A stretch of DNA of 64,000 bases from Pseudogemmobacter faecipullorum (GCF_020539525.1 NZ_JACDXX010000015.1:1-64000); one strand, 5' to 3'. Counted from the stretch's first letter, positions 6,113-16,058 are shown. A program made the numbers and translations. Notes: generated by a model not told the origin, from the sequence alone.

Positions 6113-8794
6113 ATGGCAACTGATCTTGAGAAATTGGTCGTCCAGTTTTCAGCTGATATCAAGGGTTACGAGCGCGCGATGACGCGCGCTGCTGGGATTA
6201 TGAATAAGCAGGCGCGTGAGATCGAAAATCGTGCGCGGCGAATGAATAAGAGCCTCGATCAGATCGGCCAGCGCGCTGCGAATTCTTTCATCGCTCCGCT
6301 TACCGCTGTCGGTGCTGCGCTCTCAGTCCGCGAAGTTGCGCGCTATGCAGACGCCTGGACTGTCGCTCAAAACAAACTGAATGCCGCCTCGAAGATCTCG
6401 GGGATGCAGGCCCGCAGCCTCGAGGATCTGAATAAGATCTCGGATGATACCCGGAGCGGCATCAGTGAAACTGTTGACCTTTATGCCAAACTTATGCGGT
6501 CAACCGCTGGGGTGGCGCAATCTGAGATGGAAGTCGCGAAGGCGACTGAGATTGTGAATAAGGCCTTCAAAGCCGGGGGGGCTGCAGCTTCGGAGCAGGC
6601 GGCAGGTATTCTCCAGCTCTCGCAGGGTCTGGGTTCCGGCGTACTTCAGGGTGACGAACTCCGCTCTGTGCGAGAGAATGCCCCGATCCTCGCTCAGGCG
6701 ATAGCCGACTATTACAAGGTCAGCATCGCTGGTCTGAAGAAGCTTGGAGAGGAAGGGCAGATCACCTCGGAGGGGGTATTCAAGGCGATCCTTGCGGCCG
6801 GACCAAAGATCGAGGCTGCATACTCGACCACAAACGCCACGATTCAGGACGGCCTGACCCGGGTCAGCAACGCATTCACGCAATACATTGGTCAAACTGA
6901 CAGCAGCCTTTCAGCTACGCAAAGGCTTGTCGCTGGCATGACTGCTTTGGCGGACAATTTCGAGAATATCGCTGATGTGACGGTCAAGGTCGCTGCGATC
7001 ATCGCTGGTGCTCTGGTCGGAAGGTCTATCCTCGGCATGGTGGCGAGCCTCGGGATCGCATCCAAGGCGATCTGGGTCTTTATCGCCGCAGCGCGGGCCG
7101 CAACGTCTATTTCAGGCCTGACAGCGGCCTTTGGTGGCTTGGCCGCGGCGGCAGGGCCTATCGGGCTTCTTTTGGGTGGTGCCGCAGTAACCGCGATGAT
7201 GCTTTATTCATCTGCCACCAAAGAAGCGGGCCAGTCCAGCGAGGGGCTGGCCAAGTTTTTAGAGGATCTGGGCCTGTCAGCTGAAGAGGCTGCCGGCAAG
7301 GTCGAGGCCTCTGCAGGCAGGATCAAGAACGCCAGAAAGAAGATGCTTGCGACAGATGAACTTGCCGCAACCGAAGGTCTTTCGGCAGCAGAAAAGCGCA
7401 TTAGGGAGCTAGATGCTGAAATTTTGGCGGTTATTTCTCGATTTGAGTCTCTTTATATGGTGAACGGGATCAGTGATGAGCTGATCGAAAAGCTGATTAA
7501 GGCGCGGGAAGAATTCCAAGAGGGGAAGGCAAACTCGGAGGATCTTCGGCAGGAAATTGCAAAGCTTGCCACCCTCAATCCTAACTTCTCTGGCTTGGTG
7601 AATGCCCTCACGCCTCTTTCGGCAGAGCTTTCCAGCCTAATCGGCCAGGCGCAGAACCTTGGCACCATTCTCCTGAGCCTGTCTGATGCGGAAATAGATG
7701 ACCCCAGTTCCCGGCGTCATGCAGAGGACGCTCCGGAAAGGGCTTTGGCCAGAGAGAATGAAGCATACCTTGCAGAGGCTCGCCGCAGGAACGCGCTTTC
7801 CAAGGATGCTCGCGATATCGAGGATGAAACCAATCGCATCCTGAAAGAGCGGCCGCAGCTGATTAAGGCGCAGGCCGAGGCTCTGGCGCGCGAGAATATC
7901 GCCGCACGGGACAGCGGTAAAAAGAGCGGAAGCAAGGGCGGCGGAGGCCCTGTCGAACGTTTTGACGACAGGGTTTTGAAAGAGATCGCTGCGATGAACG
8001 CAGAGACGGAAGCGCTTGAAAAGCTGACCGGGGCGGCCCGCGGATATGGCTTCTCGGTTGAGAAGGCCAGAAAAGAGGCGGAGCTTCTGCAGGAGCTGCA
8101 GAACAAGGGGGTGAAGGTAACGCCGGAGCTGGCCGCTAAGGTTGCTGAGCTGGCCGGGGAGTGGGAAAAATCTGCCCGGGCCAATGAAGAGGCAAATGCC
8201 AAGCTGGAGCGCCTGGAGGCTATCGGGCAGTCTGTCGCTGACAGCCTGAGCGCGGCCTTTGAGAGGGCCTTTACCGATCCGCAGGGGGCGCTGAAGGATC
8301 TGGCTAAAGAGCTGGGCATGCTGGCGCTGAAGATGCAGCTTTCCCGGCTTCTCCCAAATGTCTTTGGGGCCAATGGCATTGTGCCCCTCGGCTATGCATC
8401 TGGCGGCTATACTGGCCCTGGCGGCAAGTACCAGCCCGCAGGCGTGGTGCATAAGGGCGAGTATGTCATGGATGCCGATACGGTGCGCAAGGGTGGCGGC
8501 CCGGCCGCGTTTGACGCCCTCCGGCGCGGTATCAAGGGGTATGCGGGGGGCGGCTATGTGGGCACCCCGTCAATCCCCTCTGTGGCACGCGCTGGCCGGG
8601 CAGGGGCAAGCACATCGATCAATGTTATCGACCAGCGCAGCGCCGGGTCTCCGCCCATCGAAACCACGACTGAGAGCGGCCCGAATGGGCGCGAGGTGGT
8701 GACAATGATCGTCAAGGATGAAATGGCGCGCGGCGCCTTTAATGCCCCCATGAGGGCAAGGTACGGCGTCCCGTCGCAAAAGGTGGTGAGATAG
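6113..8794 (+). CDS. Phage tail tape measure protein
   Basis: An 893-residue protein that sets tail length and is probably ejected with the DNA. Residues 1-60 form a basic coiled coil ([19 protein letters not shown]). The tape-measure core is around residues 70-260, with typical [34 protein letters not shown] and [10 protein letters not shown]. Hydrophobic segments span about 285-365. A helical middle and a glycine-rich C-terminal part ([24 protein letters not shown] at about 760-785) follow. ATG at 6113 follows AGGGAA; the same palindromic GGAATTCTCC serves the opposite-strand lipoprotein gene. The size suggests a medium-length siphovirus tail. Confidence 0.92.
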   Translation: MATDLEKLVVQFSADIKGYERAMTRAAGIMNKQAREIENRARRMNKSLDQIGQRAANSFIAPLTAVGAALSVREVARYADAWTVAQNKLNAASKISGMQARSLEDLNKISDDTRSGISETVDLYAKLMRSTAGVAQSEMEVAKATEIVNKAFKAGGAAASEQAAGILQLSQGLGSGVLQGDELRSVRENAPILAQAIADYYKVSIAGLKKLGEEGQITSEGVFKAILAAGPKIEAAYSTTNATIQDGLTRVSNAFTQYIGQTDSSLSATQRLVAGMTALADNFENIADVTVKVAAIIAGALVGRSILGMVASLGIASKAIWVFIAAARAATSISGLTAAFGGLAAAAGPIGLLLGGAAVTAMMLYSSATKEAGQSSEGLAKFLEDLGLSAEEAAGKVEASAGRIKNARKKMLATDELAATEGLSAAEKRIRELDAEILAVISRFESLYMVNGISDELIEKLIKAREEFQEGKANSEDLRQEIAKLATLNPNFSGLVNALTPLSAELSSLIGQAQNLGTILLSLSDAEIDDPSSRRHAEDAPERALARENEAYLAEARRRNALSKDARDIEDETNRILKERPQLIKAQAEALARENIAARDSGKKSGSKGGGGPVERFDDRVLKEIAAMNAETEALEKLTGAARGYGFSVEKARKEAELLQELQNKGVKVTPELAAKVAELAGEWEKSARANEEANAKLERLEAIGQSVADSLSAAFERAFTDPQGALKDLAKELGMLALKMQLSRLLPNVFGANGIVPLGYASGGYTGPGGKYQPAGVVHKGEYVMDADTVRKGGGPAAFDALRRGIKGYAGGGYVGTPSIPSVARAGRAGASTSINVIDQRSAGSPPIETTTESGPNGREVVTMIVKDEMARGAFNAPMRARYGVPSQKVVR

Positions 8795-10206
8795 TGGCAA
8801 ACCCTATCGAATGGCCCGCGGGCGTTCCGTCCTGCATCATGCCCATGTCCCCGCAAGGCGGGCTGCGTGATAACCGGCTGAGCTTTGAGACTGACAGCAG
8901 GCTGAACCCTATCGAGCGCCCGACATCGACATGGGCACCGGAGGTGTATTCGGTGGATCTCGCGCCGTTGAGTCTTGACCAGTTCTCTGCCTTCCAGGAC
9001 TGGTATGTCAAAGATCTGGCATTCGGGACCAGGCCTTTCGTTTTCCCTCATCCGATTACGCGGCAGCCTGGCGCGTGGAAGATCGTCAAGGCTGATCCGC
9101 CATACCGGGTGACGAAATCTGGAATGATAGCGGCTGGATCAGATCGCCGCCGGGTCAACCTGTCTTTCTCGATCATGTCGCAGCCTCATGACCTCATGAC
9201 CAGCCTTTTCTCTGGTGGTCGCGCTGGCATCCTGATCGAGGATTTCAATCCGGCAAATCGCCGCCTGTTCGCCGATGCGGCAGGGCTTGTTCCCGCGCTT
9301 CTGCCCGGCGGCGGAGTGGGCCGAGTGCGGCGCAGGACCGGCACTGTCGACGCTATCCAGACTGTCACGGCCAGCCGCCCGATCCTGATCAAGTGGCCGA
9401 AGGGCGGGCGACGCAACTTGCTCAACCTGAACACTTTTTCGGCTGCTATCTCCCCCGGGGAAAATATGCCCCCACAGTTCGGGGGCTTCAATTTCAGCCG
9501 GGCGGGCGGAACAGTACTGACTTTTGTCGGGAGGGGTGAACAAAATGGCCTCCCCTACATTGACTTCCGGATCTCCGGGGATCCCGTAACAACTTCTTTC
9601 TGTACGGTGTCCACAGTCCAAAGGTTTTCTGCAACGCTAGGAAGGCCCTCTGTTTCATCAGGGTACATCAAAGTGCCTACTGGGGCTGGAATCGCCAGGG
9701 CCACAGTCTCAACCGGGCAACATTTGGGGGCGGCGTTTGTCCGGTATGTAGACACAGAGGTCGTTTTGGGCACGCCCGAAGCCGAACGATACGTTTGCAG
9801 ATCGGAGTTGGGCGGCGGCGCGGATTCTTTCAGCATGGTGTGGAGGTTTTTCGGAACCGCAGTTGGCACGCCAGTCGACGCGGTTGTTCGACTGGCCCTA
9901 CCTCAATTTGAATTCTCATCAGAAGTCTCCCCCGCACAGCTGGTTACTTCCGCAAATGAAATAACCGAACCCGGCGTTCCGGACGTTTGGCATCTTGCCA
10001 GCGGAGCGCTGCCCGTGATGCTGCCCCTGGGCGAGTATGGCCGGGCTTTCGTCAATTACCTCGGGGCGCTGACCGTCGATAGCGTCACCAATCCGTCAGA
10101 CGCTTTGCTGACCGCCCGTCTTTCCCGGGCGCTGCTTCGACAGGGTGCCTTCACTCCGGTCGAAGAGGCCCGGATCAGGCAGGCTTGGGGCGGAGGTCTG
10201 CCATGA
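8794..10206 (+). CDS. Distal tail / minor tail protein (470 aa)
   Basis: It starts at GTG 8794, overlapping the tape measure stop (TAGTG). Residues 1-130 look like a distal tail domain, with NRLSFETDSRLNPIERPT and LDQFSAFQDWYVKDLAFGTRPFVFPHP. The middle (about 190-380) is beta-rich and variable, like a carbohydrate-binding or fibre-docking insertion. The C-terminal about 70 residues end in LSRALLRQGAFTPVEEARIRQ. It lies between tape measure and DUF1833, where the baseplate hub begins. The family of the middle part is not recognised. Confidence 0.65.
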   Translation: MANPIEWPAGVPSCIMPMSPQGGLRDNRLSFETDSRLNPIERPTSTWAPEVYSVDLAPLSLDQFSAFQDWYVKDLAFGTRPFVFPHPITRQPGAWKIVKADPPYRVTKSGMIAAGSDRRRVNLSFSIMSQPHDLMTSLFSGGRAGILIEDFNPANRRLFADAAGLVPALLPGGGVGRVRRRTGTVDAIQTVTASRPILIKWPKGGRRNLLNLNTFSAAISPGENMPPQFGGFNFSRAGGTVLTFVGRGEQNGLPYIDFRISGDPVTTSFCTVSTVQRFSATLGRPSVSSGYIKVPTGAGIARATVSTGQHLGAAFVRYVDTEVVLGTPEAERYVCRSELGGGADSFSMVWRFFGTAVGTPVDAVVRLALPQFEFSSEVSPAQLVTSANEITEPGVPDVWHLASGALPVMLPLGEYGRAFVNYLGALTVDSVTNPSDALLTARLSRALLRQGAFTPVEEARIRQAWGGGLP

Positions 10207-10715
10207 CCCGCAATATCACGCCAGCGGCCCGCGAGGATCTTCTGGCCGAGAGCAGCCCCAATGCGCTGCTGGGTTTCCTCACCATCCGCCACCGGAACCT
10301 GATCGAGCCGATCCGGGTGGTGAGCGATCCGATAGACTATATCGTTGGCGGCAATCACTTCATCGGTTGCCCCTTCGACTTTCAGCTTCTCACGGATGAG
10401 GACCGGGCACCGCAAACGCAGATCCGGCTTCAGAATGTGGATCGCCGGATAGGCGAAACACTGCGCACGATCACAGATCGGGCAACGGTTCAGCTGGAGG
10501 CGAGATCTTCAGCCGACTTCGATCTCTACATGACGCCGCGCGAAGAAAAGCCCGGCGGGTCGGCTGTGCTCTATGGGTTCCGTCACTTCGATTTGGTCGA
10601 TGTGACGGTTACGCCAATCGAGGTCACCGGCACGCTCATGCTGAGAGATTTCACGCAAGAGCCATGGCCGGGGAAGAGGGCCACTCAAAGCAGAACCCCG
10701 GGGCTCTTCCGGTGA
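10203..10715 (+). CDS. DUF1833 tail protein
   Basis: A 170-residue DUF1833 member, seen with opening AAREDLLAESSPNALLGFLTIRHRNLIEPIRVVSD and DEDRAPQTQIRLQNVDRRIGETLR. DUF1833 proteins occur before the NlpC/P60 and tip genes in many siphoviruses and belong to the baseplate hub. ATG 10203 overlaps the previous stop. The stop overlaps the next start in TGATG. Confidence 0.85.
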   Translation: MTRNITPAAREDLLAESSPNALLGFLTIRHRNLIEPIRVVSDPIDYIVGGNHFIGCPFDFQLLTDEDRAPQTQIRLQNVDRRIGETLRTITDRATVQLEARSSADFDLYMTPREEKPGGSAVLYGFRHFDLVDVTVTPIEVTGTLMLRDFTQEPWPGKRATQSRTPGLFR

Positions 10716-11110
10716 TGTGGTGGGCGCAATATATCGGCATCCCTTTCAGAGACGGCGGGCGCGGACCGGATGCGTATGACTGCTGGGGGCTTTTGCGTAG
10801 GATCTATGCTGATCAGCTTGGGGTCGATCTGCCCTGCTATGGCGAGATCAGCGCAAAGGATCTGGCGCGCATCGCTAGAGAGATGGAGGCCGGGAAGGAT
10901 CGTGACGGCTGGCAGGAATGCGGCCCGGAGCCTCTGGCGGTTGTCCTGATGCGGTCTGGGCGTGGCGGCCGGCGCGTTGTCCATGTCGGCGCCATGGTTG
11001 ACCCTTTCAAAATGATACACGTCGAGGATGCCGCGGCAACCGCGATTGTACCGATCAATCATTTCAGTGTTGCAGGACGGATCTGCGGTTTTAGGAGACT
11101 TGCACAATGA
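10715..11110 (+). CDS. NlpC/P60-family peptidase of the tail tip
   Basis: A 131-residue cysteine peptidase with the NlpC/P60 nucleophile motif YDCWGLLRRIY near residue 22 and a later His region (RVVHVGAM) that would supply the catalytic base. Such tail proteins are thought to cut peptidoglycan cross-links during DNA entry, like lambda gpK. Start at 10715 by TGATG coupling; an upstream frame starting at 10664 overlaps DUF1833 and is less likely. It ends with an ATGA overlap on the tip protein gene. Confidence 0.85.
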   Translation: MWWAQYIGIPFRDGGRGPDAYDCWGLLRRIYADQLGVDLPCYGEISAKDLARIAREMEAGKDRDGWQECGPEPLAVVLMRSGRGGRRVVHVGAMVDPFKMIHVEDAAATAIVPINHFSVAGRICGFRRLAQ

Positions 11111-13749
11111 TCCTTGCGGTATATCGGGACACCTTCAGCTTCTCGCCGCAAGTGGTGCGGCTTCCTGAGGGCGAGACGCTGCAAGTCATGCGGTCGCGCA
11201 TGCCCTCGTTGCCGGACGAGTTTGACGAATATGGCGTGATCTGCATTAACGGCCACCCCGTGCCGCGTGACCTCTGGGGGATGCTCCGGCCTAAGCCGCA
11301 GGCAGTGACTGAGATAACTTTTCATCTCCCGGCTCAGGGCGGCGGAGGAGACGGAAAGAATATTTTTGCCACTATCGCCTCAATTGCGCTGACTGTCGTT
11401 TCTGGCGGGATCGCGGGGGGCACGCTTTTGGGCGGCCTTACTGGCGCCTCTGTGGCCGGCGGCGCGACCGTCGCATCTCTGGCTCTCGCCGCCGGCGTCT
11501 CTCTGGCCGGATCGCTGTTGATCTCTGCACTGGTGCCTCCGCCAAGCATTGAAACAGCGAAGGGGAGGGCAGTTCAAAATCCTGGGGCCGCATCTGCAGA
11601 TGGGAACCTTCTGGAACCAAACGGCCCGATCCCGCGCGTCGTCGGTGAGCGCAAGGTTTATCCTCCGCTTGCCGCCGAACCCTTCACATATTTCAGCGGA
11701 CCTGACGAGGTTGTGGAGGCAGCCTACATCCTGGCTGGTCCCCATAGGATCCGGGATATCCGGCTCGGCGCGGCCTCGGTTTCCGGGGTCCCCGATATTG
11801 ACTTTGAGGTGCGCGAGGGCTGGCCCGGAGAGATACCGATTGGTCTCATTCGCAGGCAGTCGAGGACGGAACCCCTGCAGGCCGAGCTGAGAGGCCACAT
11901 TGTGAGCGATGAGGATGGCAGGACCATTTCCACCGTGACCGGAGACACGGCGACCGCGGCCCCTCAGGTGCAGATTGTGGCCACGCGAGATGCGCCGGAT
12001 GAGCATCAGCTGCAGGTGATATTCTCGCAGGGCCTTCACCGGAACGGCAGCGAGACTGCGCTGCTGCGGGTGCCCCTGCGCCTGCGGCTGCGCGCCATTG
12101 GCGGCTCATGGGTGAGCCTGCCAGAGCTTCATTTCCAAGGCGCAACGCTGCGCCAACTGCGGGCCACGATCAGGCTTGTCTGGACCAAAGACGCCGCGGC
12201 AACGCCGAGCGCATCCGGAAGCGAGGGCTGGGTTGAGGCCAGAAAGGCCGCGCCAGGGCAGGCCGTTGCGCCGGCTTCTCAGGCCTTCGCAGCTGATCCA
12301 TATTTCGGAACATCTGGGCCAGATTATATGGACGCGGCAAATCTGGAGGCCACTGGCGTTCAGCATGTCGAGCTTGACCGATATACGGCAACAATCCTGC
12401 TGGATGAGGCAGTTTTCCCGCGTGGCCGGTATGAGATCGAGGCTCAGCGCGGCGCGTCATTCCTCGCTGCGAATTACTCTCCCGCAGCATATACCTGTTC
12501 CGGCACCGTCTGGAATTTCTGGGGTTGGCAAGGCACGCCAGGCATTATCGTGATGAGCCGGGATCAGGTTCTCGATACCCTCTATATTCTTCGGTCGGTT
12601 TCCATCTGGAATGAGCCGCCGCTGCCCTCTCGTGATTTGGCAGTGATCGCCGTAAGGGCTCGCAACCGGGCTGTTGACCGTGCTTCCTGCGTCGCGGGGG
12701 GGTGGGTCAGAGACTGGGACGGGACTGGCTGGAATGACTGGAAGGTTACAGATAATCCGGCTCCGCACTTGCGCGATATCTGGGCAGGATCGGAAAACCT
12801 CGACGCTGTTCCGCAAGACCTTATTGACGATCAGGCTTTGGCTCAATGGCGCCTGCATTGCATCTCCAAAGGATATACCTGCAATGCCCTGATCGAGGAC
12901 CAAAGCATAGATGATGCAGCGAGGATTGTTGCCTCTTGCGGTTACGCAAAGCCGATCATGAGCGATATCTGGTCCGTATCTGTGGACCGGGACAGATCAT
13001 CTGAGGCGCCAGTACAGCTGTTTACCCCGCGGAATATGAGAAACTTCCAATACACCAAAGCTTTCGCTCGGGTGCCGGAGGGGTTCAGGGTCAATTTCCG
13101 GGATGCAAGCCGAGATTATGACGCACACCAGATCAGCGTTTTTCGGCCAGGGTCATCTGACGATAGCGGTCGCATGGAGCAGATCACGCTGGAGGGAATC
13201 GTGCATGAGGCGGATGCGATCAAGCGCGCTGAATACGATCAAAATCAGGCACAGCTCCGCAGCACATTCTACAGCTGGGAAGCCGCGGCGGAGTCCATCC
13301 TGTGCCGCCGGGGAGACCTGATCGCGGTTCAGCATGACATGCTGACCGAATGGTCAGGCGCTGGTCGAATTGTCGCGATCATCACAAATTCAGCTGGAGA
13401 TATTGTTGAAATCCAGCTCGATACGCCCGTTGAAGTTGCCGAATACCCATTCCTTGATCAGGTGCCAAATCTGGCGGAAGAGCCGAATCTTGCGCTGCTC
13501 GGCCGGCGCAGCGGAGTCGCCATTCGGCATGGGGGATCCGTGGCCGTTCATCCAGCCAGTGGCGGCAGCGGATCCTCTGTCGAGTTTTCCCCTCCAATCG
13601 ATCCGGATGATATCGGGATAGGCGATCTCGTCGCAGTCGGAGCAATTGGAAAAGAAACCCTGCGCCTGATGGTCTTTGGCGTAACCCCTCGCCCGAATTT
13701 TGAGGCGACGATCACCGCAGTAGATGAAGCACCGGAGCTCTGGCAGTAA
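11107..13749 (+). CDS. TipJ/lambda J-like tail tip (host attachment) protein
   Basis: An 880-residue central tip protein. Residues 1-75 form a ubiquitin-like MoaD-type domain (RLPEGETLQVMRSRMPSLP). A glycine/alanine hydrophobic stretch (about 85-145) follows, as in lambda gpI/gpJ. The rest is the long hub region with GPHRIRDIRLGAASVSG and IDFEVREGWPGE. The fused I-like and J-like arrangement is usual for this phage type. It probably anchors the fibre and contacts the receptor; the last about 150 residues are the likely specificity part. Confidence 0.82.
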   Translation: MILAVYRDTFSFSPQVVRLPEGETLQVMRSRMPSLPDEFDEYGVICINGHPVPRDLWGMLRPKPQAVTEITFHLPAQGGGGDGKNIFATIASIALTVVSGGIAGGTLLGGLTGASVAGGATVASLALAAGVSLAGSLLISALVPPPSIETAKGRAVQNPGAASADGNLLEPNGPIPRVVGERKVYPPLAAEPFTYFSGPDEVVEAAYILAGPHRIRDIRLGAASVSGVPDIDFEVREGWPGEIPIGLIRRQSRTEPLQAELRGHIVSDEDGRTISTVTGDTATAAPQVQIVATRDAPDEHQLQVIFSQGLHRNGSETALLRVPLRLRLRAIGGSWVSLPELHFQGATLRQLRATIRLVWTKDAAATPSASGSEGWVEARKAAPGQAVAPASQAFAADPYFGTSGPDYMDAANLEATGVQHVELDRYTATILLDEAVFPRGRYEIEAQRGASFLAANYSPAAYTCSGTVWNFWGWQGTPGIIVMSRDQVLDTLYILRSVSIWNEPPLPSRDLAVIAVRARNRAVDRASCVAGGWVRDWDGTGWNDWKVTDNPAPHLRDIWAGSENLDAVPQDLIDDQALAQWRLHCISKGYTCNALIEDQSIDDAARIVASCGYAKPIMSDIWSVSVDRDRSSEAPVQLFTPRNMRNFQYTKAFARVPEGFRVNFRDASRDYDAHQISVFRPGSSDDSGRMEQITLEGIVHEADAIKRAEYDQNQAQLRSTFYSWEAAAESILCRRGDLIAVQHDMLTEWSGAGRIVAIITNSAGDIVEIQLDTPVEVAEYPFLDQVPNLAEEPNLALLGRRSGVAIRHGGSVAVHPASGGSGSSVEFSPPIDPDDIGIGDLVAVGAIGKETLRLMVFGVTPRPNFEATITAVDEAPELWQ

Positions 13750-14862
13750 ATGGCAAACAGAAACACATTTAACGGCGGATCAGCCAATGTCCCGTGGTCC
13801 AATGTCGGAATGCCTGAGGGGTTCGGAGACAATCAGGCCCGGCATTTCAAGACGCTCTATGACGCGGCATCCTTCGCGCTCAGGGCTGTTGCCGGGACTG
13901 CAAATAATGTGACGGCAACGCTGGATCCCGTTTTGGACGGCGGCGGCTTTGTCGATGGCATGAAATTCACCATCACATGGGCGGCCAACAATACCGGGCC
14001 AATGACACTGGCTCTGAATGGCGGCGCTGCGATCAGCATTCTGGAGGCTGAGGGCTCAGCCATGGTTGCCGGTTCCGCAAAGCTCGGCGCGCGCGCGATG
14101 CTGGAGTATATCAGCGGCAGTTTCCGGGTTATCGGCGGCGGGGCTGGGGGCGGCCAGGCTGATCCGTATTATAGGGAAATCACCGCCTCGACTACATGGG
14201 CAAAACCAGCAGGACATGCTGATGACGCGATGGTCGAGATCGAGGCCTGGGGCGGCGGAGGCGGCGGCGGTCGCTCTGGCAACGTTACCGGGGCCACCGG
14301 GGGGGGTGGGGGAGGTGGGGGCTATATGCTGCTCACGATTAGCTACATTGACCTCCCCTCCAGCCTGCCCGTCATTATCGGCGCGGGTGGGGCGGCTGTA
14401 ACTGGACAGGTCCCCGGTGGGCAGGGTGGCAATACCACTGTGGGGTCACTTCTGACGGCATACGGCGGGGCCGGAGGGCGGCACACCGGTGCTGTAGGTG
14501 GGGGCGGCGGGGGTGAGTTGGCCTCTGGGGACGCCGGTGTAGGGGGGATTCTGGGCGGAGGAAATTCCGGGCAAAACGCATCCACTATTTGGGGTGGGGG
14601 AGGGGGGAATACCGCCACTGTCACCGCTCAAATCGCAGGGTGCGCCGCCTACGGGGGAGGTGGAGGAGGGGCGGGAAACACCTCTTCGGGAGTCGGGGCT
14701 CCCGGAACGAGCCTGTACGGAGGGAGCGGAGGTGCTGGGGCTGCGCCGAGCGGATCGGGGGCTGCTGGCTTGGCCCCTGGGGGAGGGGGCGGAGGTGCTC
14801 GCACAGGCCCTTCATCCGGCGCGGGCGCTCGCGGTCAAGTGCGCATCAGGATTTACGGATAA
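13750..14862 (+). CDS. Glycine-rich tail fibre / adhesin
   Basis: A 370-residue protein that begins directly after the tip stop codon. Residues 1-130 are an ordinary attachment part (NTFNGGSANVPWSNVGMPEGFGDNQARHFKTLYD). Residues about 135-370 are dominated by runs of 4-8 glycines separated by short variable stretches and end in ARGQVRIRIYG. The fold expected from such repeats is a stack of polyglycine helices with variable tips, as in T-even gp38-like adhesins. That is an inference. The gene's base composition is strongly G-rich on the coding strand. It is likely the receptor-binding protein. Confidence 0.75.
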   Translation: MANRNTFNGGSANVPWSNVGMPEGFGDNQARHFKTLYDAASFALRAVAGTANNVTATLDPVLDGGGFVDGMKFTITWAANNTGPMTLALNGGAAISILEAEGSAMVAGSAKLGARAMLEYISGSFRVIGGGAGGGQADPYYREITASTTWAKPAGHADDAMVEIEAWGGGGGGGRSGNVTGATGGGGGGGGYMLLTISYIDLPSSLPVIIGAGGAAVTGQVPGGQGGNTTVGSLLTAYGGAGGRHTGAVGGGGGGELASGDAGVGGILGGGNSGQNASTIWGGGGGNTATVTAQIAGCAAYGGGGGGAGNTSSGVGAPGTSLYGGSGGAGAAPSGSGAAGLAPGGGGGGARTGPSSGAGARGQVRIRIYG

Positions 14863-14872
14863 GGAGGTCAAG

Positions 14873-15283
14873 ATGAGGCTTGCACAGATTGTCGATGGCG
14901 TCGTGTCCAATGTGGCAGAGGTCGATCCGGATGCTATCCCCGATTTCATGTCAGAATGGATCGAGACGGAAGAGGCCGGGCCGGGGTGGCTCTGGTCTGA
15001 TGCTGATGGCTTCCTGTCACCTGACGTTGAGCAAGAGCCCACGCCAATTCCGGAGGTAATCTCACGCCTGCAGGCTCGTATGGCTCTGCTTGGCGCAGGC
15101 CTTCTGCAGAAGGTTGAAGCGCATATCTCTTCATCGGGTGACGTCATGCTGCAACTTGCATGGGCTGAGGCTACGGAATGGCGACGCGACAGCCCGACGA
15201 TTGCCAGGCTGGCAGTCGAGTTTAGTCTTTCCTCAGATCAGGTTGACGACCTTTTCCGCGCGGCCGGTGAGATCAGAGTCTGA
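14873..15283 (+). CDS. Phage protein after the fibre, possibly fibre assembly
   Basis: A 136-residue protein with a strong AAGGAGG site at 14861-14867. The N-terminal half (MRLAQIVDGVVSNVAEVDPDAIPDFMSEWI) resembles small proteins found just after fibre genes. The C-terminal half is helical and acidic (LQLAWAEATEWRRDSPTIARLA). Position suggests a fibre chaperone or cap, but no catalytic or diagnostic motif is visible. Confidence 0.55.
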   Translation: MRLAQIVDGVVSNVAEVDPDAIPDFMSEWIETEEAGPGWLWSDADGFLSPDVEQEPTPIPEVISRLQARMALLGAGLLQKVEAHISSSGDVMLQLAWAEATEWRRDSPTIARLAVEFSLSSDQVDDLFRAAGEIRV

Positions 15284-15390
15284 TCCGCCATACACTCTCC
15301 GCGCAGCATGCGGCCGATCTGATTGGCCTCCTACAGCAGGCCGTGGATGCCCTGACGCCCGCGCCTGAGATCGCCTCGACCGAGGACTGA
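15280..15390 (+). CDS. Possible 36-residue phage protein with a CTG start
   Basis: CTGA at 15280-15283 overlaps the previous stop exactly as the ATGA junctions do elsewhere in this cluster, and the frame stays open for 36 codons (LIRHTLSAQHAADLIGLLQQ and onward). The predicted amphipathic helix resembles tiny proteins after GTA-like fibre genes. There is no ATG, GTG or TTG start in the frame, so it is either a CTG start or a gene whose start has mutated. Confidence 0.35.
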   Translation: MIRHTLSAQHAADLIGLLQQAVDALTPAPEIASTED

Positions 15391-15706
15391 TAGGGGAGCC
15401 GCCCGCCAGGGCGTCCCTATGCACCCAAATGCCCTCAGCCCCGCTTTTCAGCGGGGCTTTCTAATGCGCTGGAGGCGCCGCAGAAGGCGTTGGCAATTAC
15501 CTTGCTGGCTTAGGCCTGTGCCTTCCAGCGAGGAAGCGGACCCTGATTGCCTTATCTGAGGGGCAGGGATGATGGCACCGATCCCGTCAGCGTCCTGGCT
15601 GGGGCCTGGATTCTGAATGCATGACGGTGAGATTGAGCTGATGGACAGTCAGAACGGGGTCAGCAGGATCGAGGCGCAGCTGGAGTAACTGCGGACGGGG
15701 CCGTGA
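15391..15706. other. Gap with terminator and a decayed segment
   Basis: Besides the terminator, no convincing gene is seen. The sequence after it (TAATGCGCTGGAGGCGCC, 15462-15479) strongly resembles the leader of the holin-like gene (ATGCGCAGGAGGCGCC at 16043-16058), but here no ATG follows. A 23-codon frame at 15617-15688 looks like the start of a coiled-coil protein ending early. The segment may be a degraded duplicate of phage lysis or XhlA-like genes. Confidence 0.4.
15437..15462 (+). terminator. Rho-independent terminator of the tail operon
   Basis: AGCCCCGC (15437-15444) and GCGGGGCT (15451-15458) form a perfect 8-bp stem around TTTTCA, followed by TTCT. It closes the structural gene operon. 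Confidence 0.85.
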
Positions 15707-15982
15707 TTAATCGCTGATGCGGGGCGGCTTCACGCCGTCGCCCATCATTCGGCTAATCTCCCGCTCGATGGTGTCCAGTGAGGACAGATCACCTGCGCGC
15801 GCAGCCTGCAATGCGTCCTCTATTCTAGTCCATCCGGGGTGATCATCCGGGATTAAATGGCCTGCCATATGCGCAACAGTCAGCGCATGCGCATAGACAA
15901 CCCTATAGCTCGGGGTACGGATCGCCCGGTCTCGCATGTCTCTCAGGCGCTTATAGATCGGGATCGCGTACATGCCCTGCAT
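15707..15982 (-). CDS. Hypothetical protein, 91 aa, minus strand
   Basis: A basic N-terminal half (AIPIYKRLRDMRDRAIRTPSYRVVYAHALTVAHMAGH) is followed by an acidic helical tail (RIEDALQAARAGDLSSLDTIEREISRMMG). Two start codons compete (15982 and 15973), neither with a strong ribosome site. The composition and absence of membrane segments suggest a small cytoplasmic protein. It is transcribed against the phage late genes, between two terminators, as expected for a gene expressed in the lysogen. No family recognised. Confidence 0.5.
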   Translation of the reverse strand: MQGMYAIPIYKRLRDMRDRAIRTPSYRVVYAHALTVAHMAGHLIPDDHPGWTRIEDALQAARAGDLSSLDTIEREISRMMGDGVKPPRISD

Positions 15983-16017
15983 ATGGGGCTGATCCGACGA
16001 AATTCAATCTGACGACG

Positions 16018-16041
16018 CCCGGCCATCGCGCCGGGTTTATT
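16018..16041 (+). terminator. Hairpin before the holin-like gene
   Basis: CCCGGC (16018-16023) pairs with GCCGGG (16030-16035) around CATCGC, followed by TTTATT. It could stop plus-strand read-through from the gap. Confidence 0.6.
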
Positions 16042-16058
16042 CATGCGCAGGAGGCGCC

